Shown here piece after piece: positions 49,400 through 58,624 of a stretch of 64,000 nucleotides of DNA. The stretch comes from Cellulomonas chengniuliangii. Lineage in GTDB: Bacteria > Actinomycetota > Actinomycetes > Actinomycetales > Cellulomonadaceae. A program made the translations under genes and the position numbers. The stretch is from the NCBI RefSeq assembly GCF_024508335.1, contig NZ_CP101988.1:1922001-1986000 (forward strand), in the 5' to 3' direction. A model generated the notes under the pieces. The model saw nothing but the letters and a program-made list of their open reading frames with translations, was not told where the DNA came from and searched no databases. The stretch's first letter is position 1, and each line of letters opens with the position of its first letter.

Positions 49400-50410
49400 A
49401 TGGTCAACTACCGCTTCCTCGGCAACTCGGGCCTCAAGATCACCGAGATCACGTACGGCAACTGGCTCACCCACGGCTCGCAGGTCGAGAACGACACCGC
49501 GAAGGCCTGTGTGCGGGCCGCGCTCGACGCCGGCATCACGTCTTTCGACACCGCCGACGTCTACGCGAACACCAAGGCTGAGAGCGTCCTCGGCGAGGCG
49601 CTGAAGGGCGAGCGCCGTCAGTCGCTCGAGATCTTCACGAAGGTGTACTGGCCCACCGGGCCTGGCGGCGCCAACGACAGCGGCCTGTCGCGCAAGCACA
49701 TCATGGAGTCCATCAACGGCTCCCTCGAGCGGCTGCAGACGGACTACGTCGACCTGTACCAGGCGCACCGCTACGACCACGACACCCCGCTCGAAGAGAC
49801 GATGCAGGCGTTCGCCGACATCGTCCGGCAGGGCAAGGCGCTGTACATCGGAGTCTCCGAATGGACCGCCGACCAGATCCGCGCCGGCCACGCGCTGGCC
49901 CAGGACCTCGGCTTCCAGCTGATCTCCAACCAGCCGCAGTACTCCGCGCTGTGGCGGGTCATCGAGGAGGAGGTCGTCCCCACCTCGAAGGAGCTGGGCC
50001 TCTCGCAGATCGTCTGGTCCCCCGTGGCCCAGGGCGTGCTGACCGGCAAGTACAAGCCGGGCGCCCCCGCGCCCGCCGGGTCGCGGGCGACCGACGAGAA
50101 GGGCGGCGCGCGGATGATCCAGCGCTTCCTCGGCAACGACGAGCTGCTCGAGCGCGTGCAGCGGCTCCAGCCGATCGCCGACGAGCTGGGCCTGTCGATG
50201 GCGCAGCTCGCGGTCGCCTGGGTGCTGCAGAACGAGAACGTGGCCGCGGCGCTGATCGGGGCCAGCCGCCCCGAGCAGGTCGCTGAGAACGTCAAGGCCT
50301 CGGGCGTGGTGATCCCGCCGGAGCTGCTCGCGCGGATCGACGACGCGCTGGGCGACTCGGTGGTGCGCGACCCCGCCGAGACGGCGAAGAACTCCCCCGC
50401 CTCGCGCTGA
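49400..50410 (+). CDS. Aldo/keto reductase (potassium-channel beta-subunit-like)
   Basis: 336 aa, TIM-barrel NADPH-dependent oxidoreductase. Catalytic tetrad: Asp and Tyr in FDTADVYANTKAE, Lys in FTKVYWP, His in YQAHRYD. NADPH-binding SPVAQGVLTGKY and a later GASRPEQVAEN phosphate-binding loop are present. The sequence is closest to the Kv-beta/YghZ-type group. Substrate unknown (small aldehydes or ketones). A TAAAGT box lies six bases before the ATG. It ends at a strong terminator. Confidence 0.93.
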   Translation: MVNYRFLGNSGLKITEITYGNWLTHGSQVENDTAKACVRAALDAGITSFDTADVYANTKAESVLGEALKGERRQSLEIFTKVYWPTGPGGANDSGLSRKHIMESINGSLERLQTDYVDLYQAHRYDHDTPLEETMQAFADIVRQGKALYIGVSEWTADQIRAGHALAQDLGFQLISNQPQYSALWRVIEEEVVPTSKELGLSQIVWSPVAQGVLTGKYKPGAPAPAGSRATDEKGGARMIQRFLGNDELLERVQRLQPIADELGLSMAQLAVAWVLQNENVAAALIGASRPEQVAENVKASGVVIPPELLARIDDALGDSVVRDPAETAKNSPASR

Positions 50411-50425
50411 CCTGCGCCAGGCCGA

Positions 50426-50459
50426 CGGCGGCCGCCCTCCTGCGGGAGGGCGGCCGCTG
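50426..50459. terminator. Bidirectional terminator after the aldo/keto reductase
   Basis: About 15-bp GC-rich stem (50426-50440 with 50445-50459), 4-base loop. Between convergent genes, and extends into the next stop codon region. Confidence 0.75.
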
Positions 50460-50464
50460 CCGTC

Positions 50465-51169
50465 TCAGGGCTCCGGGGCGGCGGGACGCTCGGGCACGGT
50501 CAGTCGGGGCAGCAGCACGTGCACGAGCGGCCCGATGGCCACGGCGTAGGCGAGCGTCGCGAAGCCGACTGTGCCGCCGAGCACCCACCCGGCGGCCACG
50601 ACGAGCACCTCGATGCTGGTGCGGACCAGGTTCACGGGCCTGCCGGTGCGGCGCACGAGGCCTGTCATGAGCCCGTCTCGCGGCCCGGGGCCGAGCCGGG
50701 CGCCGATGTACAGGCCGCTGGCCAACGCGTTCAGCACGATCCCGCCCACCACGAGCGCCACCGCGGCGGGCAGGCCCAGATCCTCGGGGAGCAGGGCGAG
50801 GAGCGCCAGGAAGGGGTCCACCAGGACCCCGATGACCAGCACGTTGGCGACCGTCCCCATGCCGGGGCGCTGCCGCAGCGGGAACCAGCACGCGAGCACC
50901 AGCACGCTCAGCATCAAGGTCGCCGCTCCGAGCGTCCAGCCGAGCCTCAGCGCGACCCCCTGGCCGAGCACGTCCCACGGCATGTTGCCGAGCCCGGAGC
51001 GGACCAGCATCGCCAGGGAGGCCGCGAACAGCACGAGCCCGAGGAAGAGGCGCGCGTACCGCAGCGGCAGCCGCTGGTGGGCGAGCGCCGTGCCCGACGA
51101 CGGCGCGGCGGGCGCCGGGGCCGGCGTCCTCTCGCCGGGCCGCGGCTGCTCGGGAGGCGCTCCCGTCAC
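50465..51169 (-). CDS. YczE/YitT-type integral membrane protein
   Basis: 234 aa. Five or six hydrophobic segments: LFLGLVLFAASLAMLVRSGLGNMPWDVL, LMLSVLVLACWFPL, VANVLVIGVLVDPFLALLALL, AAVALVVGGIVLNALASGLYIGA and a last pair. PGPRDGLMTGLVRRTGRPVNLVRTSIE is the family signature of YczE-like proteins. Function unclear; a YczE relative influences lipopeptide production in Bacillus. A Pro/Ala-rich cytoplasmic N-terminus of ~30 residues precedes the first helix. The GTG start overlaps the upstream 70-aa gene's stop (GTGA). Confidence 0.85.
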   Translation of the reverse strand: MTGAPPEQPRPGERTPAPAPAAPSSGTALAHQRLPLRYARLFLGLVLFAASLAMLVRSGLGNMPWDVLGQGVALRLGWTLGAATLMLSVLVLACWFPLRQRPGMGTVANVLVIGVLVDPFLALLALLPEDLGLPAAVALVVGGIVLNALASGLYIGARLGPGPRDGLMTGLVRRTGRPVNLVRTSIEVLVVAAGWVLGGTVGFATLAYAVAIGPLVHVLLPRLTVPERPAAPEP

Positions 51170-51378
51170 GGGACGCGCAGGGCGAGCGTGGGTGTGGCCT
51201 GGTGGCCGTCGTGCAGCAGCCGGGCGGAGTGCACCCCTTGGCCGGCCAGCACGCGCCACTGCTCGCCGATCCACTGCTCGGCGTCGAACTGCGTGGTGAA
51301 CACTGGGCTGACCGGGCGGTCGAGGACGCGCCCCTCCGCGTCGTCGAGCTCCCACGCCCACCGGGGCCGCATCACCAT
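51166..51378 (-). CDS. 70-aa conserved hypothetical protein
   Basis: 70 aa: MVMRPRWAWELDDAEGRVLD, then PVSPVFTTQFDAEQWIGEQWRVL and GVHSARLLHDGH. The 'FDAEQWIGEQWR' helix plus a short beta region is a pattern of small actinobacterial proteins, but I do not know a function. It lies 3 bases after pyrD and overlaps the next gene by 4, so it is co-translated between the two. No membrane segment or signal. Confidence 0.7.
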   Translation of the reverse strand: MVMRPRWAWELDDAEGRVLDRPVSPVFTTQFDAEQWIGEQWRVLAGQGVHSARLLHDGHQATPTLALRVP

Positions 51379-51381
51379 GGC

Positions 51382-52443
51382 TCAGCGCCCCGCCGGGTCG
51401 TGGGGCCCGCGCGCGGCGTCCCGCGCCAACGCCTTGTTGATGCCCGCGGCCCAGAACGGGCCCTCGTAGATCAGGCCTGTGTACCCCTGCACCAGGGTCG
51501 CTCCCACTGCCAGGTACTCGCGGGCGTCTGCGGCAGTGGTGATGCCGCCCACCCCCATGATCACGGGCTCCGGGCCAAGGCGGGTGCGCAGCCGGGCCAC
51601 GACGTCGAGCCCTCGCGACAGCAGCGGGGGGCCCGAGAGCCCGCCCTCGCCGAGGTCGTGGGCGATGGTCGTGTTCACCGCGACGACCCCGTCGAGGTCC
51701 AGCTCGAGGGCGAGGTCGGCGACCGCGTCGACGTCCTCGTCGGAGAGGTCCGGGGCGATCTTCACCAGCAGCGGCACCCGCGGCCGGCCAGCCGCCGCCG
51801 TGGCCTCGTCGGCGGCGGCGCGGGTCGCCTGGAGGATCGGGCGCAGCGACTCGACCGACTGCAGGTCGCGCAGGCCCGGGGTGTTGGGCGAGGACACGTT
51901 GACCACCAGGTAGTCGGCGTACGCGCCGAGCCGCCGGGCGCTGATCGCGTAGTCGTGGGCGGCGTCCTCCGCGGGCGTGACCTTCGTCTTGCCGATGTTC
52001 ACGCCGATGACGAGCGAGCGCCCGCCCGGGGTGCTGCGGAGCCGCTGGAGCCGTCGGGCGACCTCGGCCGAGCCCTGGTTGTTGAAGCCCATGCGGTTGC
52101 GCAGCGCGCGCTGGTCCAGCACCCGCCACAGGCGCGGCGGCTCGTTGCCGGGCTGCGGGTGGGCTGTGACGGTGCCGATCTCCACGAAGCCGAACCCGAG
52201 CATCCGCAGGCCGGCGACGCCCAGCGCGTTCTTGTCGAACCCGGCCGCCAGGCCGAACGGCGCGGGGAACACGCGCCCGAGCGCGCGCACGGCGCCGGTT
52301 GATTGGGAGGCGCTGAGCCGGGCCACCACGACGCCGAGCACGGGGACCGCTGCGACGAGCCGGATCAGGCGGAACGCGACCTCGTGCGCCCGCTCGGGGT
52401 CCATGCGCCGGAAGACCAGGTTGAAGAGGAGGTGGTACACCAC
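51382..52443 (-). CDS. pyrD: Dihydroorotate dehydrogenase (quinone), class 2
   Basis: 353 aa. Oxidises dihydroorotate to orotate, passing electrons to quinone at the membrane. The N-terminal amphipathic helices [22 protein letters not shown] are the class 2 membrane module. FMN and substrate signatures: [39 protein letters not shown] (catalytic Ser), [12 protein letters not shown] and [32 protein letters not shown] start at 52443. First gene of a three-gene minus-strand operon. Confidence 0.96.
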   Translation of the reverse strand: MVYHLLFNLVFRRMDPERAHEVAFRLIRLVAAVPVLGVVVARLSASQSTGAVRALGRVFPAPFGLAAGFDKNALGVAGLRMLGFGFVEIGTVTAHPQPGNEPPRLWRVLDQRALRNRMGFNNQGSAEVARRLQRLRSTPGGRSLVIGVNIGKTKVTPAEDAAHDYAISARRLGAYADYLVVNVSSPNTPGLRDLQSVESLRPILQATRAAADEATAAAGRPRVPLLVKIAPDLSDEDVDAVADLALELDLDGVVAVNTTIAHDLGEGGLSGPPLLSRGLDVVARLRTRLGPEPVIMGVGGITTAADAREYLAVGATLVQGYTGLIYEGPFWAAGINKALARDAARGPHDPAGR

Positions 52444-52590
52444 CTCAACGTACCGGTTGAGGGTTCTCGCTGGCGGCGGGGCGCCCGTCCGCGGACACGC
52501 TCAGCCGCCCGTCGACTCCGCCGTGGGCACGCCCTAGGCTCGACAGGTCGGCGCCGACGCCGACGCAGGCCGCCCGCGATCGGAGGCGTC

Positions 52591-53826
52591 ATGGCGCTCG
52601 GCACCGCGATCCGCTCCGCCGAGGTGCTCGTCACGAGCCCGGACCGCAACTTCGTCACCCTGCGCGTCACCACCGAGGACGGCGTCATCGGGCTCGGCGA
52701 CGCGACCCTGAACGGCCGTGAGCTCGCTGTCGTGTCCTACCTCCGGGACCACGTGGCTCCGTTGCTGATCGGCCGCGACGCGCACCGCGTCGAGGACACC
52801 TGGCAACTGCTGTACCGGGGCGCGTACTGGCGGCGCGGCCCGGTGACGATGTCGGCGATCGCCGCGGTGGACATGGCGCTGTGGGATGTCAAGGCGCGTC
52901 TGGCGGGGATGCCGCTGTACCAGCTGCTGGGCGGGGCGTCCCGCACGGGTGCCCTCGCGTACGGCCACGCGTCGGGCCGCGACCTGCCCGAGGTCTTCGA
53001 CTCGGTGCGCCGGCACCTCGAGGAGGGCTACCGGGCCATCCGGGTCCAGACGGCGGTGCCCGGCATCACCGCGCTGTACGGGGTGCCGGCGCCGAGCGGC
53101 TCCGGGACGGTGCGCTACGAGCCCGCGCAACGGGCGCCGCTGCCCGTCGAGGAGGACTGGGACACCCGCGCCTACCTGCGCCACGTCCCGGGGGTCTTCG
53201 AGGCGGTCCGCGCGGAGTTCGGCCCCGAGCTGCCGCTGCTGCACGACGGCCACCACCGCATGACGCCGATCCAGGCGGCGCGGCTCGGCAAGGACCTCGA
53301 GCCCTACGACCTGTTCTGGCTCGAGGACTGCACCCCGGCGGAGAACCAGGAGGGCCTGCGGCTGGTGCGCCAGCACACCACCACTCCGCTGGCCATCGGC
53401 GAGGTGCTCAACAGCGTGTGGGACTACCAGACGCTGGTCCGCGAGCAGTTGATCGACTACGTGCGCTCGTCGGTGACGCACGCTGGCGGGATCACGGGGC
53501 TGCGCCGCATCCTCGACTTCGCGGCGCAGCACCAGATCAAGTCGGGCATCCACGGGCCCAGTGACGTCTCCCCCGTCGGCATGGCCGCCGCGCTGCACCT
53601 GGACCTCGCCATCCACAACTTCGGCATCCAGGAGCACATGCCCCACGGACGCCTCACCCATGAGGTCTTCCGGACGTCGGCGACGTTCTCCGGCGGCCTG
53701 CTGCACCCGGGGGACGCGCCGGGACTGGGCGTGGAGTATGACGACGCGGCCGCGGACGCCCACCCGTACCAACCGGCGTACCTGCCGTTCAGCAGGCTCC
53801 AGGACGGCACGGTCCACGACTGGTGA
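52591..53826 (+). CDS. Mannonate-dehydratase-like enolase-superfamily enzyme
   Basis: 411 aa, mandelate racemase/muconate lactonizing group, ManD (RspA-like) subgroup. Mg ligands: Asp in [11 protein letters not shown], Glu in [13 protein letters not shown], Glu in IGEVLNS; a catalytic His lies in [11 protein letters not shown]. The long loop [26 protein letters not shown] is the ManD-specific region. It probably dehydrates D-mannonate to 2-keto-3-deoxygluconate in hexuronate use, though many ManD relatives have low activity or act on gluconate. CGGAGG precedes the ATG at 52591. The LacI regulator follows 103 bases downstream. Confidence 0.9.
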   Translation: MALGTAIRSAEVLVTSPDRNFVTLRVTTEDGVIGLGDATLNGRELAVVSYLRDHVAPLLIGRDAHRVEDTWQLLYRGAYWRRGPVTMSAIAAVDMALWDVKARLAGMPLYQLLGGASRTGALAYGHASGRDLPEVFDSVRRHLEEGYRAIRVQTAVPGITALYGVPAPSGSGTVRYEPAQRAPLPVEEDWDTRAYLRHVPGVFEAVRAEFGPELPLLHDGHHRMTPIQAARLGKDLEPYDLFWLEDCTPAENQEGLRLVRQHTTTPLAIGEVLNSVWDYQTLVREQLIDYVRSSVTHAGGITGLRRILDFAAQHQIKSGIHGPSDVSPVGMAAALHLDLAIHNFGIQEHMPHGRLTHEVFRTSATFSGGLLHPGDAPGLGVEYDDAAADAHPYQPAYLPFSRLQDGTVHDW

Positions 53827-53887
53827 AGCCTGCGCGGCGTGACGCCGATCGGGCCCTCGCAGAAGCCGCCAAGTGGTACTTTTCCCG

Positions 53888-53898
53888 CGAAACTTGCG
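53888..53898 (+). promoter_or_regulatory. Candidate LacI-family operator
   Basis: CGAAACTTGCG, close to the CGAAAnTTTCG-type palindromes bound by actinobacterial LacI regulators of sugar use, with a second imperfect repeat TTTCCCGCGAAA at 53881-53892. Lies between the enolase gene and the LacI gene, so autoregulation is possible. Confidence 0.3.
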
Positions 53899-53929
53899 GC
53901 GAGCCTCTCACGAAGGAACCCGGGCGCTC

Positions 53930-54970
53930 ATGACCAGCATCGACCACGGCGCGGGCTCTTCTCCCGTGCCGCCCACCATCGCCACGATCGCCCTCGAGGC
54001 CGGGGTGTCGGTGCCCACCGTCTCCAAGGTGCTCAACGGCCGCCCCGACGTCTCGGCAGCCACCCGCGCCCGCGTCGAGGCCGTGCTCGCGCAGCGCCGC
54101 TACCAGCGCCGGCGCAGTCGCACCCCGACGGGGCCACGACTGCTCGACCTGGTGTTCCACGAGCTGGACTCCGCCTGGGCGGTGGAGATCATCAAGGGCG
54201 TGGAGCAGGTCGCGGGGACCGCGCGGGTCGGCGTCGTCCTGTCCGAGCTGGGCGGCGCCCACCGCCCTCGGCAGGAGTGGCTCGACGACCTCCTGGCGCG
54301 TCGGCCGCTCGGGGTCATCCTCGTGCTGTCCGACGTGGACCCGGCGCAGCGCCGCCAGCTCGAGTCGCGCGCCATCCCGTTCGTCGTGGTCGACACCGCC
54401 GGGGAGCCGCCGGTCGGCATCCCGACGGTCGGCTCGCAGAACTGGAACGGCGGCCTGGCCGCGACCCGCCACCTGCTCGGACTGGGCCACCGGCGGATCG
54501 CGGTCATCGCCGGGCCCAGTGACGTGATGTGCAGCCGCGCGCGCATCGACGGCTACCGCACCGCGCTCGACGAGGCGGGCGTGCGGGTCGACCCGGCGCT
54601 GGTGCGCCACGGCGACTTCTTCGTCCAGGGCGGCTACGACCACGGCCTCGACCTGCTCAGGCGCGAGGACCGCCCCACGGCGATCTTCGCGGGCTCCGAC
54701 CTGCAGGCTCTCGGGGTGATGCGCGCCGCGCGCGAGCTCGGCCTGCGGGTGCCGGAGGACCTGTCCGTCGTGGGCTACGACGACCTGCCACTCACCGAGT
54801 GGATCGGGCCGCCGCTGACCACCATCCGCCAGCCCTTGCGCGAGATGGCGGGGACGGCGACCCGCATGGTGCTGAGCCTGGCGCGTGGCGAGAGCCCGAG
54901 CAACCAGCGCATCGACCTGGCCACCGAGCTCATCGTGCGCGAGAGCACCGCCCCGCCCGGCGGGGTGTGA
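53930..54970 (+). CDS. LacI-family transcriptional regulator
   Basis: 346 aa. N-terminal helix-turn-helix TIATIALEAGVSVPTVSKVLNGRPDVSAATRARVEAV, hinge helix, then a periplasmic-binding-protein-like sensor: DLVFHELDSAWAVEIIKGVE, GGLAATRHLLGLGHRRIAVIAG, DLSVVGYDDLPLTEWIGPPLTTI. The ATG at 53930 is used because GAAGGA lies upstream and the helix-turn-helix then begins near residue 15. It probably represses the mannonate-dehydratase gene and possibly itself in response to a sugar acid. Confidence 0.92.
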   Translation: MTSIDHGAGSSPVPPTIATIALEAGVSVPTVSKVLNGRPDVSAATRARVEAVLAQRRYQRRRSRTPTGPRLLDLVFHELDSAWAVEIIKGVEQVAGTARVGVVLSELGGAHRPRQEWLDDLLARRPLGVILVLSDVDPAQRRQLESRAIPFVVVDTAGEPPVGIPTVGSQNWNGGLAATRHLLGLGHRRIAVIAGPSDVMCSRARIDGYRTALDEAGVRVDPALVRHGDFFVQGGYDHGLDLLRREDRPTAIFAGSDLQALGVMRAARELGLRVPEDLSVVGYDDLPLTEWIGPPLTTIRQPLREMAGTATRMVLSLARGESPSNQRIDLATELIVRESTAPPGGV

Positions 54971-55122
54971 CCGGCAGCCCTCCCGCCGCCCCGCGCCACC
55001 ACCGGCCGCCCGTCCATGGGCACGGGGTGCGGCACGCCGCGCCCCGCGACACGATGGAAGCTCGACCGCGCGGCCACGCGAGGCCCACGGACCCCAAGCC
55101 CCGACGCGAGGGAGTGCCGGCC

Positions 55123-55554
55123 ATGAGCGACACCAGCCCGTTGCGAGGACTGACCACCGTCAACTACTGGGCCCCGGACATGCCGGAGGCCATCGAGTGG
55201 TACACCCGGCTGCTCGGCGTCGAGCCGTACTTCGTCCGGCCGGAGGCCCCCGCCGACCCGCAGTACGCGGAGTTCCGGATCGGCGACTACCAGCACGAGC
55301 TCGGCCTCATCGACAGCCGTTTCGCGCCTCCGCCCGGCGCCGACGAGCCCGGCGGCGCCGTCGTGTACTGGCACGTCGACGACCTGCAGGGCGCCTATGA
55401 CGACCTGCTGGCGCGCGGGGCGACGCCCTACCAGGAGCCCGTCACCCGGGAGGCCGGGTTCGTCACGGCCGCGGTGGTGGACCCGTTCGGCAACGTGCTG
55501 GGACTCATGCACAGCCCGCACTACCTCGACGTGCTGGGCTCCCCCGCCGAGTGA
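55123..55554 (+). CDS. VOC-family (glyoxalase/bleomycin-resistance) protein
   Basis: 143 aa, vicinal-oxygen-chelate fold of two beta-alpha-beta-beta-beta modules. Visible: TTVNYWAPDMPEAIEWYTRLLGVEPYF (first module), VVYWHVDDLQGAYDDLLARGATPYQEP and VDPFGNVLGLMHSP (second module). Candidate metal ligands are not certain. Substrate unknown. GAGGGAG precedes the ATG at 55123. It may belong to the LacI-linked group but lies 152 bases after it. Confidence 0.88.
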   Translation: MSDTSPLRGLTTVNYWAPDMPEAIEWYTRLLGVEPYFVRPEAPADPQYAEFRIGDYQHELGLIDSRFAPPPGADEPGGAVVYWHVDDLQGAYDDLLARGATPYQEPVTREAGFVTAAVVDPFGNVLGLMHSPHYLDVLGSPAE

Positions 55555-55593
55555 GGCGCCCGGCGGCGGGCTGTCGCGTCGACGGCCCCGCGA

Positions 55594-56910
55594 TCACCCG
55601 GGCTCGGCAGGAGCCCCGCCATCGACCGGGCGCGGCACGGGCGTCACGGTGACCCGCCGGATCCTACGGTCCTCGACGGCCGCGACCGTGAGCCGGCGGC
55701 CGTCGACGTCCACCACGTCCCCCTGCCTCGCCAGGCGCCCGAGGCGCGCGAGCACGTACCCGGCGACTGTCTCGTAGGGCCCGTCCTGGAGCCTGATGCC
55801 GCTCTCATCGGCGAACGCCTCGATGGTGAGGCCCGCGTCGAAGTCGCCCCGGGCGAGCGGCTCCAGTGCCGGGTCGTACTCGTCGCGGATGTCGCCCACG
55901 AGCTCCTCGACGAGGTCCTCGAGGGTGATGATGCCGTCGGTCCCGCCGTACTCGTCGACGACGATCGCCAGGTGCACGCCGGTGCGGCGCATGACCGCGA
56001 GCGCGGGCAGCAGCTGGCTCGAGCCGGGGAGCTGGAGGACGTCGCGGGTGACCTCGCGCACGGTCCGAGGGCCGCCGTCCGCGTCGTCGTCGGCGTCCCA
56101 CACCTCGAGGAGGTCGCGCACGTGCAGGAACCCGATGACGTCGTCGAAGTCCTCGCCGGTGACCGGGTACCGGGAGTACGGGTGGGCGCGCACGGTCGCG
56201 GCCGCCTCGGGCAGTGCGAGGTCGGCGGTCAGGAACACGACCTCCCCGCGTGGCCGCATCGCCTCGACCACCGACCGCCTCGACGCCGAGAAGACGTCGG
56301 TGAGGATCTGCCGCTCGTCCTCGGGCAGCGCCTCGTGCGCCACGACGAGGTCGCGGAGCTCCTCCTCGGTCATCGCCTCGCTCCGCGCCGCCGGGTTGCC
56401 GCCCAGCAGCCGCACGACGAGGTCCGTGGACCGCGAGAGCAGCCAGATCACCGGGCGCATCGCGCTCGCGAACCGGTCGAGCGGGGGGCCGACGAGCAGC
56501 GCCACCTGTGCCGAGCGCTGCAGGGCGATGCGCTTGGGCGCCAGCTCGCCGAGCACGAGGGACAGGTAGGCGATCACGAGGGTGAGCAGCACCAGCGCCG
56601 AGGTGTCGGCCAGGGCGGAGGGGAGCCCGAGCCGCTCGAGCGCCGGGGCGAAGTCGGGGGCGAGGGTCGACGCGCCGTAGGCCGCCGAGAGGAACCCGGC
56701 CACGGTGACGCCGATCTGCACGGCGGCGAGGAACCGGTTCGGGTCGCGCGCCACGCCAGCCACCCGGGCGCCGCGGGCCCCGCGCTGGGCCAGCTGGGAG
56801 ATCTGCGAGTCCCGCAGGGAGACGAGGGCGAACTCCGTGCCGGCGAACACTCCCCCGACCAGCACGAACACGAGGACGAGCGCGACGTTGAGCACGGTGC
56901 CTGAGTCCAC
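55594..56910 (-). CDS. CNNM/CorC-type transporter-associated protein (hemolysin family)
   Basis: 438 aa. DUF21/CNNM membrane domain with four helices (about 1-190: VLNVALVLVFVLVGGVFAGTEFALVSL, FLSAAYGASTL, LVLLTLVIAYLSLVLGELAPKRIALQ), a CBS pair (about 205-330: MRPRGEVVFLTADLALPEAAATVRAHPYSRYPV; GTDGIITLEDLVEELVGDIRDE), and a C-terminal CorC_HlyC domain (about 350-425). Related proteins transport or sense Mg2+; the 'hemolysin' name is historical. GTG start at 56910 follows GAGGAGG. Confidence 0.93.
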   Translation of the reverse strand: MDSGTVLNVALVLVFVLVGGVFAGTEFALVSLRDSQISQLAQRGARGARVAGVARDPNRFLAAVQIGVTVAGFLSAAYGASTLAPDFAPALERLGLPSALADTSALVLLTLVIAYLSLVLGELAPKRIALQRSAQVALLVGPPLDRFASAMRPVIWLLSRSTDLVVRLLGGNPAARSEAMTEEELRDLVVAHEALPEDERQILTDVFSASRRSVVEAMRPRGEVVFLTADLALPEAAATVRAHPYSRYPVTGEDFDDVIGFLHVRDLLEVWDADDDADGGPRTVREVTRDVLQLPGSSQLLPALAVMRRTGVHLAIVVDEYGGTDGIITLEDLVEELVGDIRDEYDPALEPLARGDFDAGLTIEAFADESGIRLQDGPYETVAGYVLARLGRLARQGDVVDVDGRRLTVAAVEDRRIRRVTVTPVPRPVDGGAPAEPG

Positions 56911-57131
56911 GAGGTGATGCCTCCTCGGTGCCGGGTGCGGCCGCCTGCGCCGCGTCCGCGTCGACGTGCTCCTGGGCGCCCGTCGGGTCGCGGCGGCGTG
57001 GCGTGGCTACCCAGCACAACGACGGCCCGATCCCCCGCGTTCCCCGCCCGGAGCGGCATGGGCGGCCCGACGGCCCGGGCGCTGACGGGCAGACTGTTCG
57101 ACGCACCCCCACGGCACCGCAAGGAGACGCC

Positions 57132-58034
57132 ATGCACCCTTCACCCGGCACCGCACGACCGCGCACGACTCTGGGGGCGGTGGCGCTCCCCTCGCTGCCG
57201 CCCGAGCGGTTGCGCGCCGTGGCCCGCGCCGCCGATGCCGCGGGCCTCGAAGAGCTCTGGTTGTGGGAGGACTGCTTCTTGAGCGGCGGGGTGTCCACCG
57301 CGTCCGCGTTGCTCGCGTCCACCGATCGGCTCGCGGTGGGCATCGGCGTGATGCCTGTGCCGTTGCGCAACGTCGCGCTCGCGGCGATGGAGGTCGCGAC
57401 CCTGGAGCGGATGTTCCCGGGCCGGCTGCGCGTCGGCGTCGGGCACGGCGTCCAGGATTGGATGGGCCAGGTGGGCGCGCGGGTGGACTCGCCCCTGACG
57501 CTGCTGCGCGAGCACGTCACGGCCCTGCGCAGCCTGCTCGCCGGTTCGGAGGTGACCACCGACGGTAGGTACGTGCGCCTGCGGCAGGTCAGGCTCGACT
57601 GGCCGCCCGAGCGCCCGCCGCTGGTGGGCGTCGGGACCGGCGGCCCACGGTCGCTGCGGCTGTCCGGCGAGGTCGCGGACGCCACCATCCTGACGGGCGG
57701 CACCACGCCCGCGCAGGTGGCCCGCGCTCGCGAGCTCATCGACGAGGGCCGGGCCGCCGCCGGGCGCCAGGACCCGCACCCCATCACCGTCTACCTGATG
57801 GCGGCGACGGGGCCCGGCGCCACGGAGCGGCTGGAGCGGGAGCAGCGCGCCTGGGGCCATGAGCCCGGGCCTGAGGGCGGGGCGGCCGGGAGCGCCGAGG
57901 AGATCGCGGCGGCGGTGGGGCGTTGGGCCGACGCGGGCGCCGACACGGTCGTCCTCCAGCCCCTCACGGGGGAGCCGGATCCCGAGGGGTTCGTGCGCTT
58001 CGTCGCCGAGGAGGTCCGCCCGCTGACGCCGTGA
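57132..58034 (+). CDS. LLM-class flavin-dependent oxidoreductase
   Basis: 300 aa, luciferase-like monooxygenase fold, probably using F420 or FMNH2. Typical segments: AADAAGLEELWLWEDCFLSGGVSTASALLASTDRLAVGIGVMPVPLRNVALAAMEVATLERMFPGRL, GVGHGVQDWMGQVG and LTLLREHVTALRSLL. ATG 57132 follows AAGGAG. The substrate is unknown. A short hairpin after the stop separates it from the convergent ogt gene. Confidence 0.92.
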   Translation: MHPSPGTARPRTTLGAVALPSLPPERLRAVARAADAAGLEELWLWEDCFLSGGVSTASALLASTDRLAVGIGVMPVPLRNVALAAMEVATLERMFPGRLRVGVGHGVQDWMGQVGARVDSPLTLLREHVTALRSLLAGSEVTTDGRYVRLRQVRLDWPPERPPLVGVGTGGPRSLRLSGEVADATILTGGTTPAQVARARELIDEGRAAAGRQDPHPITVYLMAATGPGATERLEREQRAWGHEPGPEGGAAGSAEEIAAAVGRWADAGADTVVLQPLTGEPDPEGFVRFVAEEVRPLTP

Positions 58035-58059
58035 CGTCGGCGTTCGGGGATCGCCGACG
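58035..58059. terminator. Hairpin between LLM oxidoreductase and ogt
   Basis: 8-bp stem CGTCGGCG (58035-58042) with CGCCGACG (58052-58059), 9-base loop, immediately after the stop codon. Confidence 0.45.
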
Positions 58060-58075
58060 GCGGGCGAAGGGCTCC

Positions 58076-58624
58076 CTAGCCCGTGAAGAGCACGGACTGT
58101 GCGCCGGTGGCCGTCTCGCGGTCCAGCAGGCGCTGCTTGAGCGGGAGGCCGTACCGGAAGCCGCCGAGCCCTCCATCCGAGCGCAGGACGCGGTGGCAGG
58201 GGACGAACAGCGCGGCCGCGTTCATCGCGCAGGCCGCGGCCGCCGCCCGCACCGCCGCCGGCCGACCGCTGCGCGTCGCGTGATCGGCGTACGTGAGGCG
58301 CTCGCCGGCGGGCACCTGCCGCAGCGCGTCCCAGGCGCGCATCCGGAACTCCCCCGAGTGCTGGCGGACGGCGATGCGGGCGGGCGCGTCCAGGTCGCCG
58401 TCGTAGTAGGCGGCGACCGCGTCCAGCACGGACCGCGTCATGGGGTCCGTGGCCCTGCGTCCGGCCACGACGTCCCATGCGCCAGGGCGCAGCGTGGGGT
58501 GCATGAGCGCCACGAGGGTCCCCGGCTCCGCGGTCCAGCCCGCGGCCAGGACGCTGTCGGCGTCGAGCACCACGGTGAACGGGCCGTCGGGCGTGTCCAG
58601 GGTCGCGACAGTGGTGCTGGTCAT
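58076..58624 (-). CDS. ogt: Methylated-DNA--protein-cysteine methyltransferase
   Basis: 182 aa. O6-alkylguanine-DNA alkyltransferase, which accepts the alkyl group on its own Cys in a one-time reaction. Active-site PCHRV is present ([28 protein letters not shown]), as is the DNA-binding helix [23 protein letters not shown]. The ATG at 58624 overlaps the stop of the ada/alkA-type gene (ATGA), so the alkylation repair genes form one operon. Confidence 0.95.
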   Translation of the reverse strand: MTSTTVATLDTPDGPFTVVLDADSVLAAGWTAEPGTLVALMHPTLRPGAWDVVAGRRATDPMTRSVLDAVAAYYDGDLDAPARIAVRQHSGEFRMRAWDALRQVPAGERLTYADHATRSGRPAAVRAAAAACAMNAAALFVPCHRVLRSDGGLGGFRYGLPLKQRLLDRETATGAQSVLFTG

